A stretch of DNA of 20,619 nucleotides from Deltaproteobacteria bacterium (GCA_016934695.1 JAFGSH010000286.1:1-20619), one strand, 5' to 3'. Counted from the stretch's first letter, positions 1 to 7,445 are shown. Numbers and translations are program-made. The notes: a model not told the origin generated them from the sequence alone.

Positions 1-356
1 AAGGAGATACTCCTCAGCCCCTTTTCAGTTGCCCTCTTGAGACTTTCCCGGTAGGTGCTTTTCAGGAGATCCGCCTCTCCCCGGCATCCTCCCCGGTATA
101 TCGGCCCCACTGCGTGTATGACATACCGCGCCTTGAGATCCCCGCCGCCGGTCACCACCGCCTGGCCGGTGGGACAGGAACCGATCTTCCTGCATTCCTC
201 CATGATGGAGGGGCCTCCCGCACGGTGTATGGCACCGTCCACGCCGCCGCCGCCCCGCAATCCAGAGTTCGCGGCATTGACGATGGCATCTGTTTCTTCC
301 CGCGTTATGTCACCCAGCGCAAGGGCGATGACCGTACCGTCAATCATCATCTCCAT
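1..356 (-). CDS. Macro-domain ADP-ribose (O-acetyl-ADP-ribose) hydrolase, 3' end beyond window
   Basis: Reading leftward from an ATG at 356, 118 codons are open to the window edge, so the C-terminus is missing. The N-terminal half of a macro domain is plain: a strand followed by GDITREETDAIVNAAN, then a glycine-rich loop with GGGGVDGAIH, and later a strand with YVIHAVGP. In the YmdB/MacroD branch the NAAN asparagine and the G-G-V-D loop bind ADP-ribose and serve catalysis, so a deacetylase of O-acetyl-ADP-ribose or an ADP-ribosyl hydrolase is likely; substrate choice is inference. A GGAGGAG ribosome-binding site lies just before the chosen ATG, and a promoter with a good -35 lies about 40 bases upstream. 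It is divergent from the small gene at 524, so it is probably transcribed alone. Confidence 0.88.
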   Translation of the reverse strand, partial: MEMMIDGTVIALALGDITREETDAIVNAANSGLRGGGGVDGAIHRAGGPSIMEECRKIGSCPTGQAVVTGGGDLKARYVIHAVGPIYRGGCRGEADLLKSTYRESLKRATEKGLRSIS

Positions 357-392
357 CTGTGTCTCTCCTCCGTGGAGTGGACCATACGTATT

Positions 393-422
393 ATAATATA
401 GTGGCCCTACCCGGAAAGTCAA
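393..422 (-). promoter_or_regulatory. Sigma-70-type promoter of the macro-domain gene
   Basis: On the minus strand a TTGACT (-35, 417-422) is followed 16 bases later by TATATT (395-400) or 18 bases later by TATTAT (393-398). The start site would fall near 388, giving a leader of about 30 bases to the ATG at 356. Sequence match only. Confidence 0.55.
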
Positions 423-523
423 TCGCTCGAAGGAAAACGCTTTTTTGTTGAAAACCGGCCCCCTCCATGGTAGCTACTCCTATCTTTCGTATCCACACTA
501 TCCTATGCCCGTAAGGATATGAT

Positions 524-898
524 ATGCAGAAGATCGGATTCGAAAAGACGGTGGAGGAGATATTCCGGGAGCGGGCTGACGTCCTGTACCGCACAGGTGA
601 GGCTTTGTCCGACGCCCTCCGGAAACTGAACGCCATCGGAAAGGTTGTCGAGAGCAGGATGGAGGATCTCCGTGCGATTGACGCAAACAGGGGACCGGAC
701 GCCGTCAGAAGATTACATGCCGGCATTAACAGGGAGATCACCCGATACAACAGGACGCGAGAGTATGCCAAGCTGAGATATCGCTATCTCATCATCACGC
801 GAGAGGCCATGGGGTTCCGGAGGCACACATGGGTCGACGAAGTCTACAGGATCCCCCCCAAGAAAAAACACCTGGGCGGAACCCGTGAACAGATATAA
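524..898 (+). CDS. Small basic helical protein of unknown function, upstream of pcm
   Basis: I do not recognise this 124-residue protein. It has no signal peptide, membrane segment or cysteine pair. It is rich in Arg, Lys and Glu and looks mostly alpha-helical, with a possible coiled coil over about residues 5-60 and a basic tail with PPKKK. The ATG has an AAGGA element 6-7 bases upstream. Its last 14 bases overlap the GTG start of pcm in another frame, so the two are probably translationally coupled and transcribed together. The codon use resembles that of its neighbours. No function is assigned; the coupling to pcm is the only clue. Confidence 0.7.
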   Translation: MQKIGFEKTVEEIFRERADVLYRTGEALSDALRKLNAIGKVVESRMEDLRAIDANRGPDAVRRLHAGINREITRYNRTREYAKLRYRYLIITREAMGFRRHTWVDEVYRIPPKKKHLGGTREQI

Positions 899-1538
899 CA
901 AGCAGAGAACACGAATGATCGATGCCCAGCTCGTGGCGAGAGGTATCAGCGACGAGAGGGTGCTGAAGGCGATGGCGGAGGTTCCGCGGCACCTCTTCGT
1001 GGATGAGGGTCTCCAGGATCAGGCGTACTCCGACAGTCCTCTCCCCATCGGCTCCCGCCAGACTATCTCGCAGCCCTATATCGTCGCGCTCATGACCGAA
1101 GCGCTCGGATTGAAGGGTACCGAGAAGGTCCTGGAGATAGGAACCGGCTGCGGATATCAGACGGCCATCCTGGCGGAGCTGGCGGAACGGGTGTTTTCGA
1201 TCGAGAGGATCGCCTCCCTCGCCTTCAAGGCGCAACGGACCTTGGACTCGCTCCACTACTACAACATCCTGATCCGGGTCGGGGACGGGACATACGGCTG
1301 GAGTGAAGAGGCCCCCTTCGACGCGATCATCACCACCGCCGGGGCGCCGAAAATTCCCGCCACCCTCACGGGACAGCTGGCCGTCGGGGGCAAGCTGGTC
1401 ATCCCCGTAGGCGACCGAAGCTCCCAGACGCTGATGAAGGTGACACGCCTGTCCGAAGAGCCGCACGATCTCAGAGCGGAAGAACTCTGCGGATGCCGCT
1501 TCGTCGCTCTCATAGGAGAACACGGGTGGAAGGATTGA
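885..1538 (+). CDS. pcm: Protein-L-isoaspartate O-methyltransferase
   Basis: This 217-residue cytosolic enzyme methylates L-isoaspartyl residues in damaged proteins using S-adenosylmethionine, starting their repair. The diagnostic features are all visible: the N-terminal region with RMIDAQLVARGI and PRHLFV, the substrate/catalytic segment QTISQPYIVALM around Ser62, SAM-binding motif I VLEIGTGCGYQ (82-92), the FDAIITTAGAP strand and GGKLVIPVG. The length is normal for the family. I chose the GTG at 885 because GGCGGA precedes it and it keeps the family's N-terminal helix; the ATG at 915 is the alternative. It overlaps the preceding gene and is 8 bases from the DedA gene. In many relatives pcm sits in a surE-pcm-nlpD-rpoS cluster; here surE and rpoS are absent from the window. 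Confidence 0.95.
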   Translation: MNRYNKQRTRMIDAQLVARGISDERVLKAMAEVPRHLFVDEGLQDQAYSDSPLPIGSRQTISQPYIVALMTEALGLKGTEKVLEIGTGCGYQTAILAELAERVFSIERIASLAFKAQRTLDSLHYYNILIRVGDGTYGWSEEAPFDAIITTAGAPKIPATLTGQLAVGGKLVIPVGDRSSQTLMKVTRLSEEPHDLRAEELCGCRFVALIGEHGWKD

Positions 1539-1546
1539 CGTAGGGT

Positions 1547-2128
1547 ATGCTGAGAAGACTATACGACTGGGTTCTTCACTGGGCCGAGACGCCCTATGGG
1601 TCATGGGCCCTCTTTCTCCTCGCCCTGGCGGAGTCCAGTTTCTTCCCGGTGCCCCCCGATGTGCTCCTGATCGCCCTGGCGATATCCCTCCCTGCCAGGT
1701 CGTTCCGGTACGCGCTGATCTGTTCGGTGGGATCGCTGCTCGGCGGGGTGATCGGATATCTGATCGGATACCAGTTCATGGACCTGATCGGAATGAGGAT
1801 CGTCGAGTTCTACGGCTTTACACAACAGTACGCCGCGGTGGGCGACCTGTACGATCAATACAACGCGTGGGCCGTCGGGATCGCGGGTTTTACGCCCATT
1901 CCTTACAAGGTCTTTACCATATCGGCAGGCGCGTTCAAGATCAACTTCGTTGTTTTTTTCATCGCATCGGCGATCAGCAGATCGGCGCGCTTTTTCCTGG
2001 TGGGATGGCTGATATACGCGTTCGGCCCGGAGATCAGGCTGTTTATCGACCGGTATTTCAATCTCCTGGCCATCGTCTTCGTGGTACTCCTCATCGGGGG
2101 TTTTATCGTGATCAAATATATTCTATAA
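1547..2128 (+). CDS. DedA/YqaA-family inner-membrane protein (VTT domain)
   Basis: This 193-residue polytopic membrane protein belongs to the SNARE-associated/DedA (VTT) superfamily, closest by eye to the YqaA branch. Hydrophobic segments cover about residues 18-48, 55-77, 100-125, 135-160 and 170-193. The re-entrant loop signature is visible as ESSFFPVPPDVLLIAL near the N-terminus and GFTPIPYKVFTISAGAF in the middle, where family members carry a conserved arginine or proline-rich kink. DedA proteins have been linked to lipid (undecaprenyl-phosphate or phospholipid) translocation and envelope homeostasis; the substrate here is unknown. It follows pcm by 8 bases and precedes the LysM-LytM lipoprotein by 10, so it is inside the same operon, which supports an envelope role. 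Confidence 0.88.
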   Translation: MLRRLYDWVLHWAETPYGSWALFLLALAESSFFPVPPDVLLIALAISLPARSFRYALICSVGSLLGGVIGYLIGYQFMDLIGMRIVEFYGFTQQYAAVGDLYDQYNAWAVGIAGFTPIPYKVFTISAGAFKINFVVFFIASAISRSARFFLVGWLIYAFGPEIRLFIDRYFNLLAIVFVVLLIGGFIVIKYIL

Positions 2129-2138
2129 TCGGAGAATC

Positions 2139-2900
2139 ATGCTACCCGACAGAAAAACACTGCTCATATTTTTCGTTATCGTACTGTTCATTACCGGCTG
2201 TGCGGCGACATCCAAGACGGGAGGGGTATATCACATCGTAAAGAGGGGTGAAACCCTGTGGAGGATCGCCCGGGCCTACAATACCGACCCCGATGCGATC
2301 GCCAGGGCGAACAACCTGCCCGATACGACGATCGAGGCGGGCAGCGCGCTCTTCATCCCCAACGCGACGAAACCCGTCGATATCACACCCGGCACGGCGC
2401 CGGAAGGTGAGACAACAGGAACAAAATCCACGCACACGGTTCAGGAGGAGACCCTGGAACCCGCAAGAACAGCGCAACCGCTCGATTCCGCGACCACGGA
2501 GCCTCCGATTTCCCAGCAGATCTCCAGGCCCCGTTTCACGTGGCCGGTAGAAGGAACGGTTTCCTCGAAATTCGGCACATACCAGGGGATGAGGCACAAC
2601 GGGATCAAGATAGACGCCGCGGAAGGGACGCCCGTCCTGGCGGCGGCGGACGGGACGATAACCTACGCCGCACCCATGAAATATTTCGGGGAGACCATCA
2701 TCATAAAACACAACGACACCTATTCGACCGTGTATTCTCAACTCAAGGAACGGGTGGTGCGCACGGGGGCGACCGTCAAACAGGGAGATCAGATCGGACT
2801 CCTGGGCAAGGGGGAGGATGGAAACCCCCATTTGTACTTCGAGGTACGACGTAAAAACAGGGCCAAAAATCCCCTGTATTATCTCCCCCAGAAGAAGTGA
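2139..2900 (+). CDS. nlpD: LysM-LytM lipoprotein, NlpD/EnvC-like, probable amidase activator
   Basis: A 253-residue lipoprotein. The signal peptide ends in a lipobox, ITGC, with lipidated Cys21. One LysM peptidoglycan-binding repeat covers about 31-75, a Thr/Pro/Glu-rich linker 76-132, and an M23/LytM domain 134-250. The active site is degenerate. His153 is kept, but the zinc Asp four residues on is Lys157. The YxHL catalytic His is Gln201. The HxH pair reads HLY, with Tyr233 in place of the last zinc His. EnvC and NlpD of E. coli lack these ligands and act by activating periplasmic amidases for cell separation; I infer the same role here. The ATG is preceded by CGGAGAATC, 10 bases after the DedA stop. 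The nlpD symbol is by analogy of architecture and of pcm linkage. Confidence 0.85.
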   Translation: MLPDRKTLLIFFVIVLFITGCAATSKTGGVYHIVKRGETLWRIARAYNTDPDAIARANNLPDTTIEAGSALFIPNATKPVDITPGTAPEGETTGTKSTHTVQEETLEPARTAQPLDSATTEPPISQQISRPRFTWPVEGTVSSKFGTYQGMRHNGIKIDAAEGTPVLAAADGTITYAAPMKYFGETIIIKHNDTYSTVYSQLKERVVRTGATVKQGDQIGLLGKGEDGNPHLYFEVRRKNRAKNPLYYLPQKK

Positions 2901-2909
2901 GGAGAGACA

Positions 2910-3578
2910 ATGAAGCTGGATACGGATATCTATGTATATGAGTGGACCCACCCGTTTGAAAACAACTGCAACAGCTTCTTCATTGGGGGGAATGTCAGGG
3001 CCCTCATAGACCCCGGGCTCACGGCGTTCCTCCCCGATCTCCTGAAAAAAATGGAAGGGGACGGGATAGACGCAGGCGCCATTCAGTATGTGATCAACAC
3101 CCACTCACACCCCGATCATTTCGAGGCGTCCGGGGCCTTTAATAACGATCCTCGCGTACGGATAGGGATGCACCGGGACGGGATCGCCTTCCTGAACGAT
3201 GTCGGCGGACACATGTACGGGATGTTCGGACTGGACGCGCCGAAGGTCGAGATAGACATGCCCCTCGAGGAGGGACCCCTCAGTCTCGGGGACGAAGCCT
3301 TTGAGATACTGCACACCCCCGGCCACTCGCCGGGGTCGATCTCCCTGTACTGGCCCTCTCGAAAGGCCCTCTTCCCCGGAGATGTGATCTTCGACCAGAA
3401 TATCGGGAGAACGGACTTTCCCGGCGGGGACAGCGCACTGCTGAAAGAGAGCATCCTCAAGCTCTCGCGGCTCGACGTCGACTACTTTCTCCCGGGACAC
3501 CTGGGGATCATCGCCGGAAACGAGAACGTCAGGCGGAACTTCCGGTTCGTCATAGAACGCATATTACCCTACATATGA
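2910..3578 (+). CDS. Metallo-beta-lactamase-fold hydrolase (glyoxalase II-like)
   Basis: This 222-residue cytosolic protein has the full metal-binding set of the MBL fold: THSHPDH (64-70), His139 in HTPGHSPGS, Asp158 in FPGDVIF and His197 in LPGHLG. A two-metal site is therefore expected. The overall pattern is that of glyoxalase II-like thioester or ester hydrolases, but the C-terminal substrate-binding domain of true glyoxalase II is missing, so the substrate cannot be named. A GAGGAGAG ribosome-binding site overlaps the stop of the LytM gene, only 9 bases upstream, which makes it the last gene of the five-gene plus-strand run. It ends 4 bases from the convergent deoxyhypusine-synthase homologue, leaving no room for a terminator between them. 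Confidence 0.9.
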   Translation: MKLDTDIYVYEWTHPFENNCNSFFIGGNVRALIDPGLTAFLPDLLKKMEGDGIDAGAIQYVINTHSHPDHFEASGAFNNDPRVRIGMHRDGIAFLNDVGGHMYGMFGLDAPKVEIDMPLEEGPLSLGDEAFEILHTPGHSPGSISLYWPSRKALFPGDVIFDQNIGRTDFPGGDSALLKESILKLSRLDVDYFLPGHLGIIAGNENVRRNFRFVIERILPYI

Positions 3579-3582
3579 AGGG

Positions 3583-4560
3583 TCACTGTGCATCCAGTAC
3601 ATAGGCAAAGATGAGGGGCGCCACGATGGTGGCATCCGACTCGATGATGTAGCTTGGCGTGTCGACGGCAATCTTCTCCCAGGTGATCTTCTCGTTCGGC
3701 ACAGCCCCGGAATAGGAGCCGTAGCTGGTGGTGGAATCGCTGATCTGGCAGAAGTAACCCCAGAGCCGTGTATCTTTCAGCCCCATATCCTGCCTGAGCA
3801 TCGGCACCACGCAGATGGGAAAGTCTCCCGCGATCCCTCCCCCTATCTGGAAGAAACCGGTCGTACATTCCCCCGAGACCTCCTGGTACCACCGTGCCAG
3901 GGACATCATGTACTCGATCCCGCCACGCACGGTGTTCACATTCCGGATATCCCCCCTGAGACAATGCGAGGCGTAGATATTGCCGAGGGTGGAGTCCTCC
4001 CATCCGGGGACGAAGAGCGGGAGTCCCTTTTCGCACGCGGCGATGAGCCAGCTGTCCGCCGGATCGATCTGGTACGGCTCGAACCGTCCCTCACGCAGGA
4101 GGCGGTAGAAGAACTCGTGCGGGAAGAAACGCTCACCCTGCCGGTCCGCCTCCGTCCACGCCTCCAGCATCGTATGCTCGATGCGCCTCATCGCCTCTTC
4201 CTCGGGGATACAGGTATCGGTCACACGATTCAGTTGACGCTCAAGGAGATTTTTCTCGTCGGACGGGGTCAGGTCACGGTAACGCGGGATGCGGACGTAA
4301 TGATCATGCGCCACCAGATTAAAGACATCCTCCTCCAGGTTGGCACCCGTGCAACTGATCGCGTGCACCTTGTCCCGGCGTATCATCTCCGCCAGGGAAA
4401 GGCCTATCTCCGCTGTGCTCATGGCCCCGGCAATCGCCATCAGCATCCGCCCGCCCGAAGCCACAAGCGTTCGATACCCCTCCGCCGCGTCGACAAGGGC
4501 GGCGGCGTTGAAGTGCCTGAAGTGGTGAAGGATAAAGTCCTTTATCGTGTCTTCTTTCAT
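3583..4560 (-). CDS. Bacterial deoxyhypusine synthase homologue
   Basis: The 325-residue product belongs to the deoxyhypusine synthase (DHS) family. In archaea and eukaryotes DHS transfers the aminobutyl group of spermidine to a lysine of eIF5A using NAD. Visible features: the early GAMSTAEIGLSLAEMI segment, the NAD-site CTGANLEEDVFNLV (70-83), GGGIAGDF, and near the end SGAVPNEKITWEKI, where Lys296 aligns with the DHS catalytic lysine in its W-x-K-I motif. Bacteria have no eIF5A, so the acceptor must differ; homospermidine or another aminobutyl product is a reasonable guess given the agmatine and putrescine genes at 14042-15496. The frame is open to 4725, but I start at 4560, where related proteins begin (MKEDTIKDF) and GGGGAG lies just upstream. 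Confidence 0.88.
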   Translation of the reverse strand: MKEDTIKDFILHHFRHFNAAALVDAAEGYRTLVASGGRMLMAIAGAMSTAEIGLSLAEMIRRDKVHAISCTGANLEEDVFNLVAHDHYVRIPRYRDLTPSDEKNLLERQLNRVTDTCIPEEEAMRRIEHTMLEAWTEADRQGERFFPHEFFYRLLREGRFEPYQIDPADSWLIAACEKGLPLFVPGWEDSTLGNIYASHCLRGDIRNVNTVRGGIEYMMSLARWYQEVSGECTTGFFQIGGGIAGDFPICVVPMLRQDMGLKDTRLWGYFCQISDSTTSYGSYSGAVPNEKITWEKIAVDTPSYIIESDATIVAPLIFAYVLDAQ

Positions 4561-4648
4561 AAGCTCCCCAATCGGTTTTCTCAGATTGTACGCCGAATCT
4601 AACACAAATCGCCTTCGAACACCACCTTTCTCAAGGCAAAACAATAAA

Positions 4649-4662
4649 CGGGGCAGTCCCCG
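4649..4662. promoter_or_regulatory. Palindrome between the divergent DHS-like and AGPS-like genes
   Basis: CGGGG and CCCCG arms are separated by CAGT, forming a perfect 5-bp inverted repeat. It sits in the 163-base divergent region, directly beside a candidate -35 of the plus-strand gene. It could be an operator or a short hairpin; function is inference. Confidence 0.35.
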
Positions 4663-4663
4663 C

Positions 4664-4692
4664 TTGATAATTGTCCCTCTTTCATATAGATT
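4664..4692 (+). promoter_or_regulatory. Candidate promoter of the AGPS-like gene
   Basis: TTGATA (4664-4669) is followed after 17 bases by TAGATT (4687-4692). The start would lie near 4699, about 25 bases before the ATG at 4724. The -10 match is only moderate. Confidence 0.4.
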
Positions 4693-4723
4693 CTCCAGGA
4701 TGGTATGTGATGAGAGGCAATCC

Positions 4724-6445
4724 ATGAAAAAGAAAGAACCCTTTTACCCCGACTGGTACGAGGGCATTCCCTCGGCTACGTCGTACCGGGCCATCCTCAA
4801 GTGGGGGGCAATAAACAGGTTCAAGCACCCCAACCTGAGACTGTACGCCCTGATCAAAGAGACCTTCGACATGACGGATGATGACTTTCGCATCCCGTAT
4901 AAGATGGGTCTGGAGGAGGTCTCCATCCAGGTGCCCCCGACCCTCTCGCCGGAGAGTCTGGACACCTTCAGGAAGATCGCCGGGGCGGAGAATGTGAAGA
5001 CGGACGGTTTTTCACGTCTCCGTGCGGCATACGGTAAGACCACGTACGACACCTTCAGACTCAGGGAAGGGATCGCGGAAAACCTCCCCGACGCGGTGAT
5101 CAGCCCCCGGGATAAAACGGACATTACGGAGATTGTCCGGTTCTGCGACAGCGAGAGGATCCCGGTATACGTCCTCGGCGGCGGCTCGTCGGTTACCAGG
5201 GGCTTCGAGTGTATGCGGGGAGGAATCACCCTCGACATGAGGACGCACATGCGGCGTATCCTGAAGCTGAGCGAGGAAAACCATACCGTCACCGTGGAGC
5301 CGGGGGTCTTCGGGCCGGATCTCGAAGACGCGCTGAACAGCGCCCCGAAAAAGTTCGGCGCCCGACGGGCTTACACCTGCGGGCATTTTCCCCAATCCTT
5401 CGAACACTCCTCGGTCGGGGGGTGGGTGGTCACGCGGGGGGCCGGCCAGAACTCCACCTACTACGGCAAGATAGAGGACATGGTCGTGTGCCAGGAGTAC
5501 GTCACGCCCGTCGGGACGATCAAGACGGGAGAATACCCTGCGTCCGCGACGGGTCCTTCCATTGACCAGATCATGCTGGGGAGCGAGGGGGCCTACGGTG
5601 TCCTCGTCGCCGTCACGCTGAAGATCTTCCGGTACGACCCGTCGAATACCCGGCGTTTCAGCTTCATCTTCAGAACCTGGGATGATGCCATAGGCGCGAC
5701 GCGGGAGATTCTGCAGGGAGAATGCGGACGTCCCTCCGTATTCCGGCTCTCCGACCCCGAAGAGACCGACATCGCCATGAAACTCTACGGCGTTGAGGGG
5801 ACACCTATCGATACGGCGTTGAAACTGCGCGGCTACAAGGCCGGAGAGAAGTGTCTCCTCCTGGGAACCGCCGACGGCGACAGGGATTTTGCCCGGCTCG
5901 TCAAACGGAACGTCCAGAAGATCTGTAAGCGGTACGGGGCCATGTACACAACGGGTTTCGCCGCACGGAAATGGGAGGAGGGACGCTTTACCGACCCCTA
6001 CATGCGCGAAGACCTCCAGGACTTCGGCATTGTCATCGACACCCTCGAATGCGCCGTCAGCTGGGAGCAGATCAGGGATGTCCATGCCCGCGTCAGGGAA
6101 TATTGCAAGAGCAGGCCTCGGACGATCTGCATGTCGCACTGCTCCCACTTCTACCCCCAGGGGGCCAACCTCTACTTCATCTTCATCGGGAGGATGAAGA
6201 TGAAGGAGTTCGTGGAGTACCACCGGGGGGTCCTCGACGCCATCCAGCGGTCGGGGGCCGCAATCAGCCATCACCACGGGATCGGGAAACTCTTCGCACC
6301 CTGGCTGGAGGGGCAGATCGGGAAAAACCAGCTTGACGTCTTCAGGGCGCTCAAGCGACACTTTGATCCCCGCAACATCATGAATCCCGGAGGGACCCTT
6401 GCTCTGGACCTGCCTGATTCCGAAAAGAGAACTACCAAGGCATAA
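4724..6445 (+). CDS. FAD-linked oxidase family protein, alkyl-DHAP synthase-like
   Basis: A 573-residue flavoprotein. An FAD-binding PCMH domain covers about 120-300, with GGGSSVTRG (152-160), SSVGGWVVTRGAGQNSTYYG and the MLGSEGAYGVL segment. The C-terminal half resembles alkyldihydroxyacetonephosphate synthase (AGPS): RFTDPYMRE, SHFYPQGANLYF and HHHGIGK (516-522), followed by DPRNIMNPGG. AGPS swaps the acyl chain of acyl-DHAP for a fatty alcohol, making the ether bond of ether lipids. In bacteria the same family also contains glycolate or lactate oxidase-like enzymes, so ether-lipid synthesis is likely but not certain. The frame is open from 4547, but the ATG at 4724, after GAGAGG, matches the family start. 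It is divergent from the DHS homologue. Confidence 0.85.
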   Translation: MKKKEPFYPDWYEGIPSATSYRAILKWGAINRFKHPNLRLYALIKETFDMTDDDFRIPYKMGLEEVSIQVPPTLSPESLDTFRKIAGAENVKTDGFSRLRAAYGKTTYDTFRLREGIAENLPDAVISPRDKTDITEIVRFCDSERIPVYVLGGGSSVTRGFECMRGGITLDMRTHMRRILKLSEENHTVTVEPGVFGPDLEDALNSAPKKFGARRAYTCGHFPQSFEHSSVGGWVVTRGAGQNSTYYGKIEDMVVCQEYVTPVGTIKTGEYPASATGPSIDQIMLGSEGAYGVLVAVTLKIFRYDPSNTRRFSFIFRTWDDAIGATREILQGECGRPSVFRLSDPEETDIAMKLYGVEGTPIDTALKLRGYKAGEKCLLLGTADGDRDFARLVKRNVQKICKRYGAMYTTGFAARKWEEGRFTDPYMREDLQDFGIVIDTLECAVSWEQIRDVHARVREYCKSRPRTICMSHCSHFYPQGANLYFIFIGRMKMKEFVEYHRGVLDAIQRSGAAISHHHGIGKLFAPWLEGQIGKNQLDVFRALKRHFDPRNIMNPGGTLALDLPDSEKRTTKA

Positions 6446-6473
6446 AAAATGTCCCTCCCCGGAGAGAGGGACA
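6444..6473 (-). terminator. Rho-independent terminator of the enoyl-CoA hydratase gene
   Basis: Arms 6450-6457 (TGTCCCTC) and 6466-6473 (GAGGGACA) form a perfect 8-bp stem with an 8-base loop. On the minus strand it is followed by six T residues (6444-6449). It sits between two convergent genes and may also slow plus-strand transcription, though that side lacks a T-run. Confidence 0.85.
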
Positions 6474-6501
6474 TCGGACCGTCTCATACAGCCGATATTG
6501 T

Positions 6502-7284
6502 TTAGCGCCCCTTGAACTCGGGGGGTCTCTTCTCCAGGAATGCCTTTGCCCCTTCCTTGAAGTCCTCGGTGAACTGAAGCGCCTTGCTGGCCGCAAACTC
6601 GATCTCGAGGACGCCCTTCCGCAGATTCGTTTCCAGCCCGAGCCTGACGGCCTTCATGATCTCACGCTGTGCCACGGGGGCCCCGGCGGCGAGCTTTTTC
6701 CCCAGCTTCTTCGCCTCTTCCAGGACCTGATCCCTCGGAACGACCTTGTTGAGCAGACCCAGTGTCAGCGCCTCTTTCGCAGGCATGAAGTTTCCCGTCA
6801 GCATCAGCTCGAGGGCCTTCGTCTTGCCGATGAAACGGGGGAGACGCTGCGTGCCGCCCCAGCCGGGGTTGAGGCCCAGTTTCACTTCCGGAAGACCAAG
6901 CGTCGCCTCTTCGGCCATGATTCTCAGGTGACAGACGCATGCCAGTTCCAGCCCGCCGCCGTAAGCACCGCCTTGGATCGCGGCGATGATCACCTTGGGA
7001 TATTCCTCGATCTTGAAATAGATCTCGTTGCCGTTGTACTCGGGAACCTTCCCCTTCTGAAGATCCGCGAACTCGGTAATGTCCGCCCCGGCGGAAAAGA
7101 GTTTTTCTCCGGTGCCGGTCAGAATGATGACGCGGACGCTGTCGTCATTTTCGCATTTATCGAGCAGGTCGTTGATATCCCTCAAGACACCCTGCCCCAT
7201 GGAATTTGCCGGCGGATGGTTGATTGCTGCTACCACCACCATGCCGTCCTGCTCCACCTTCAACTTCTCGTACTCGTAAGCCAT
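6502..7284 (-). CDS. Enoyl-CoA hydratase/isomerase (crotonase) family protein
   Basis: The 260-residue product is a typical single-domain crotonase. The CoA-binding and oxyanion segments are clear: FSAGADI (63-69) and IQGGAYGGGLELA (103-115). Both catalytic glutamates of true hydratases are present, Glu113 in GGGLELA and Glu133 in LPEVKLG, followed by GWGGTQRLPR. It should therefore hydrate short- or medium-chain trans-2-enoyl-CoA in the cytosol; the exact substrate cannot be read from sequence. An AAGGAGG ribosome-binding site sits 6 bases before the ATG. Its own promoter and terminator suggest a single-gene transcript. No other beta-oxidation genes are nearby. Confidence 0.93.
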   Translation of the reverse strand: MAYEYEKLKVEQDGMVVVAAINHPPANSMGQGVLRDINDLLDKCENDDSVRVIILTGTGEKLFSAGADITEFADLQKGKVPEYNGNEIYFKIEEYPKVIIAAIQGGAYGGGLELACVCHLRIMAEEATLGLPEVKLGLNPGWGGTQRLPRFIGKTKALELMLTGNFMPAKEALTLGLLNKVVPRDQVLEEAKKLGKKLAAGAPVAQREIMKAVRLGLETNLRKGVLEIEFAASKALQFTEDFKEGAKAFLEKRPPEFKGR

Positions 7285-7417
7285 GTCATTCCTCCTTGCC
7301 GTTTTTCATACTGTGCCCTTTCCCGGGCAGTGCTCTTTGAGTGAAAAAATAACTGCAACCGGAAGGATAAAACCTGTCACTTCGATCCTCCTCCCGTCCC
7401 TCTTCCGTACTCTTCAT

Positions 7418-7445
7418 TTCATACACGAAGATGGATATTTGTCAA
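7418..7445 (-). promoter_or_regulatory. Promoter of the enoyl-CoA hydratase gene
   Basis: A perfect TTGACA (-35, 7440-7445) is followed after 16 bases by TATGAA (7418-7423) on the minus strand. The leader to the ATG at 7284 would be about 125 bases. I see no clear riboswitch or hairpin in that leader. Confidence 0.6.

Noticed and set aside
795..1604. A 269-codon minus-strand frame across pcm, and a 320-codon one at 2142-3104 across the LytM gene
   Set aside because: Low-complexity Arg/Gly/Pro-rich translations antisense to well-supported genes.
4561..4725. Longer N-terminus for the deoxyhypusine synthase homologue (ATG at 4725)
   Set aside because: The extra 55 residues do not match the family and would overlap the AGPS-like start region; MKEDTIKDF at 4560 fits relatives.
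5012..6487. A 491-codon open frame on the minus strand opposite the AGPS-like gene
   Set aside because: It has no recognisable domain and is a shadow of the GC-rich plus-strand gene, whose product is clearly conserved.
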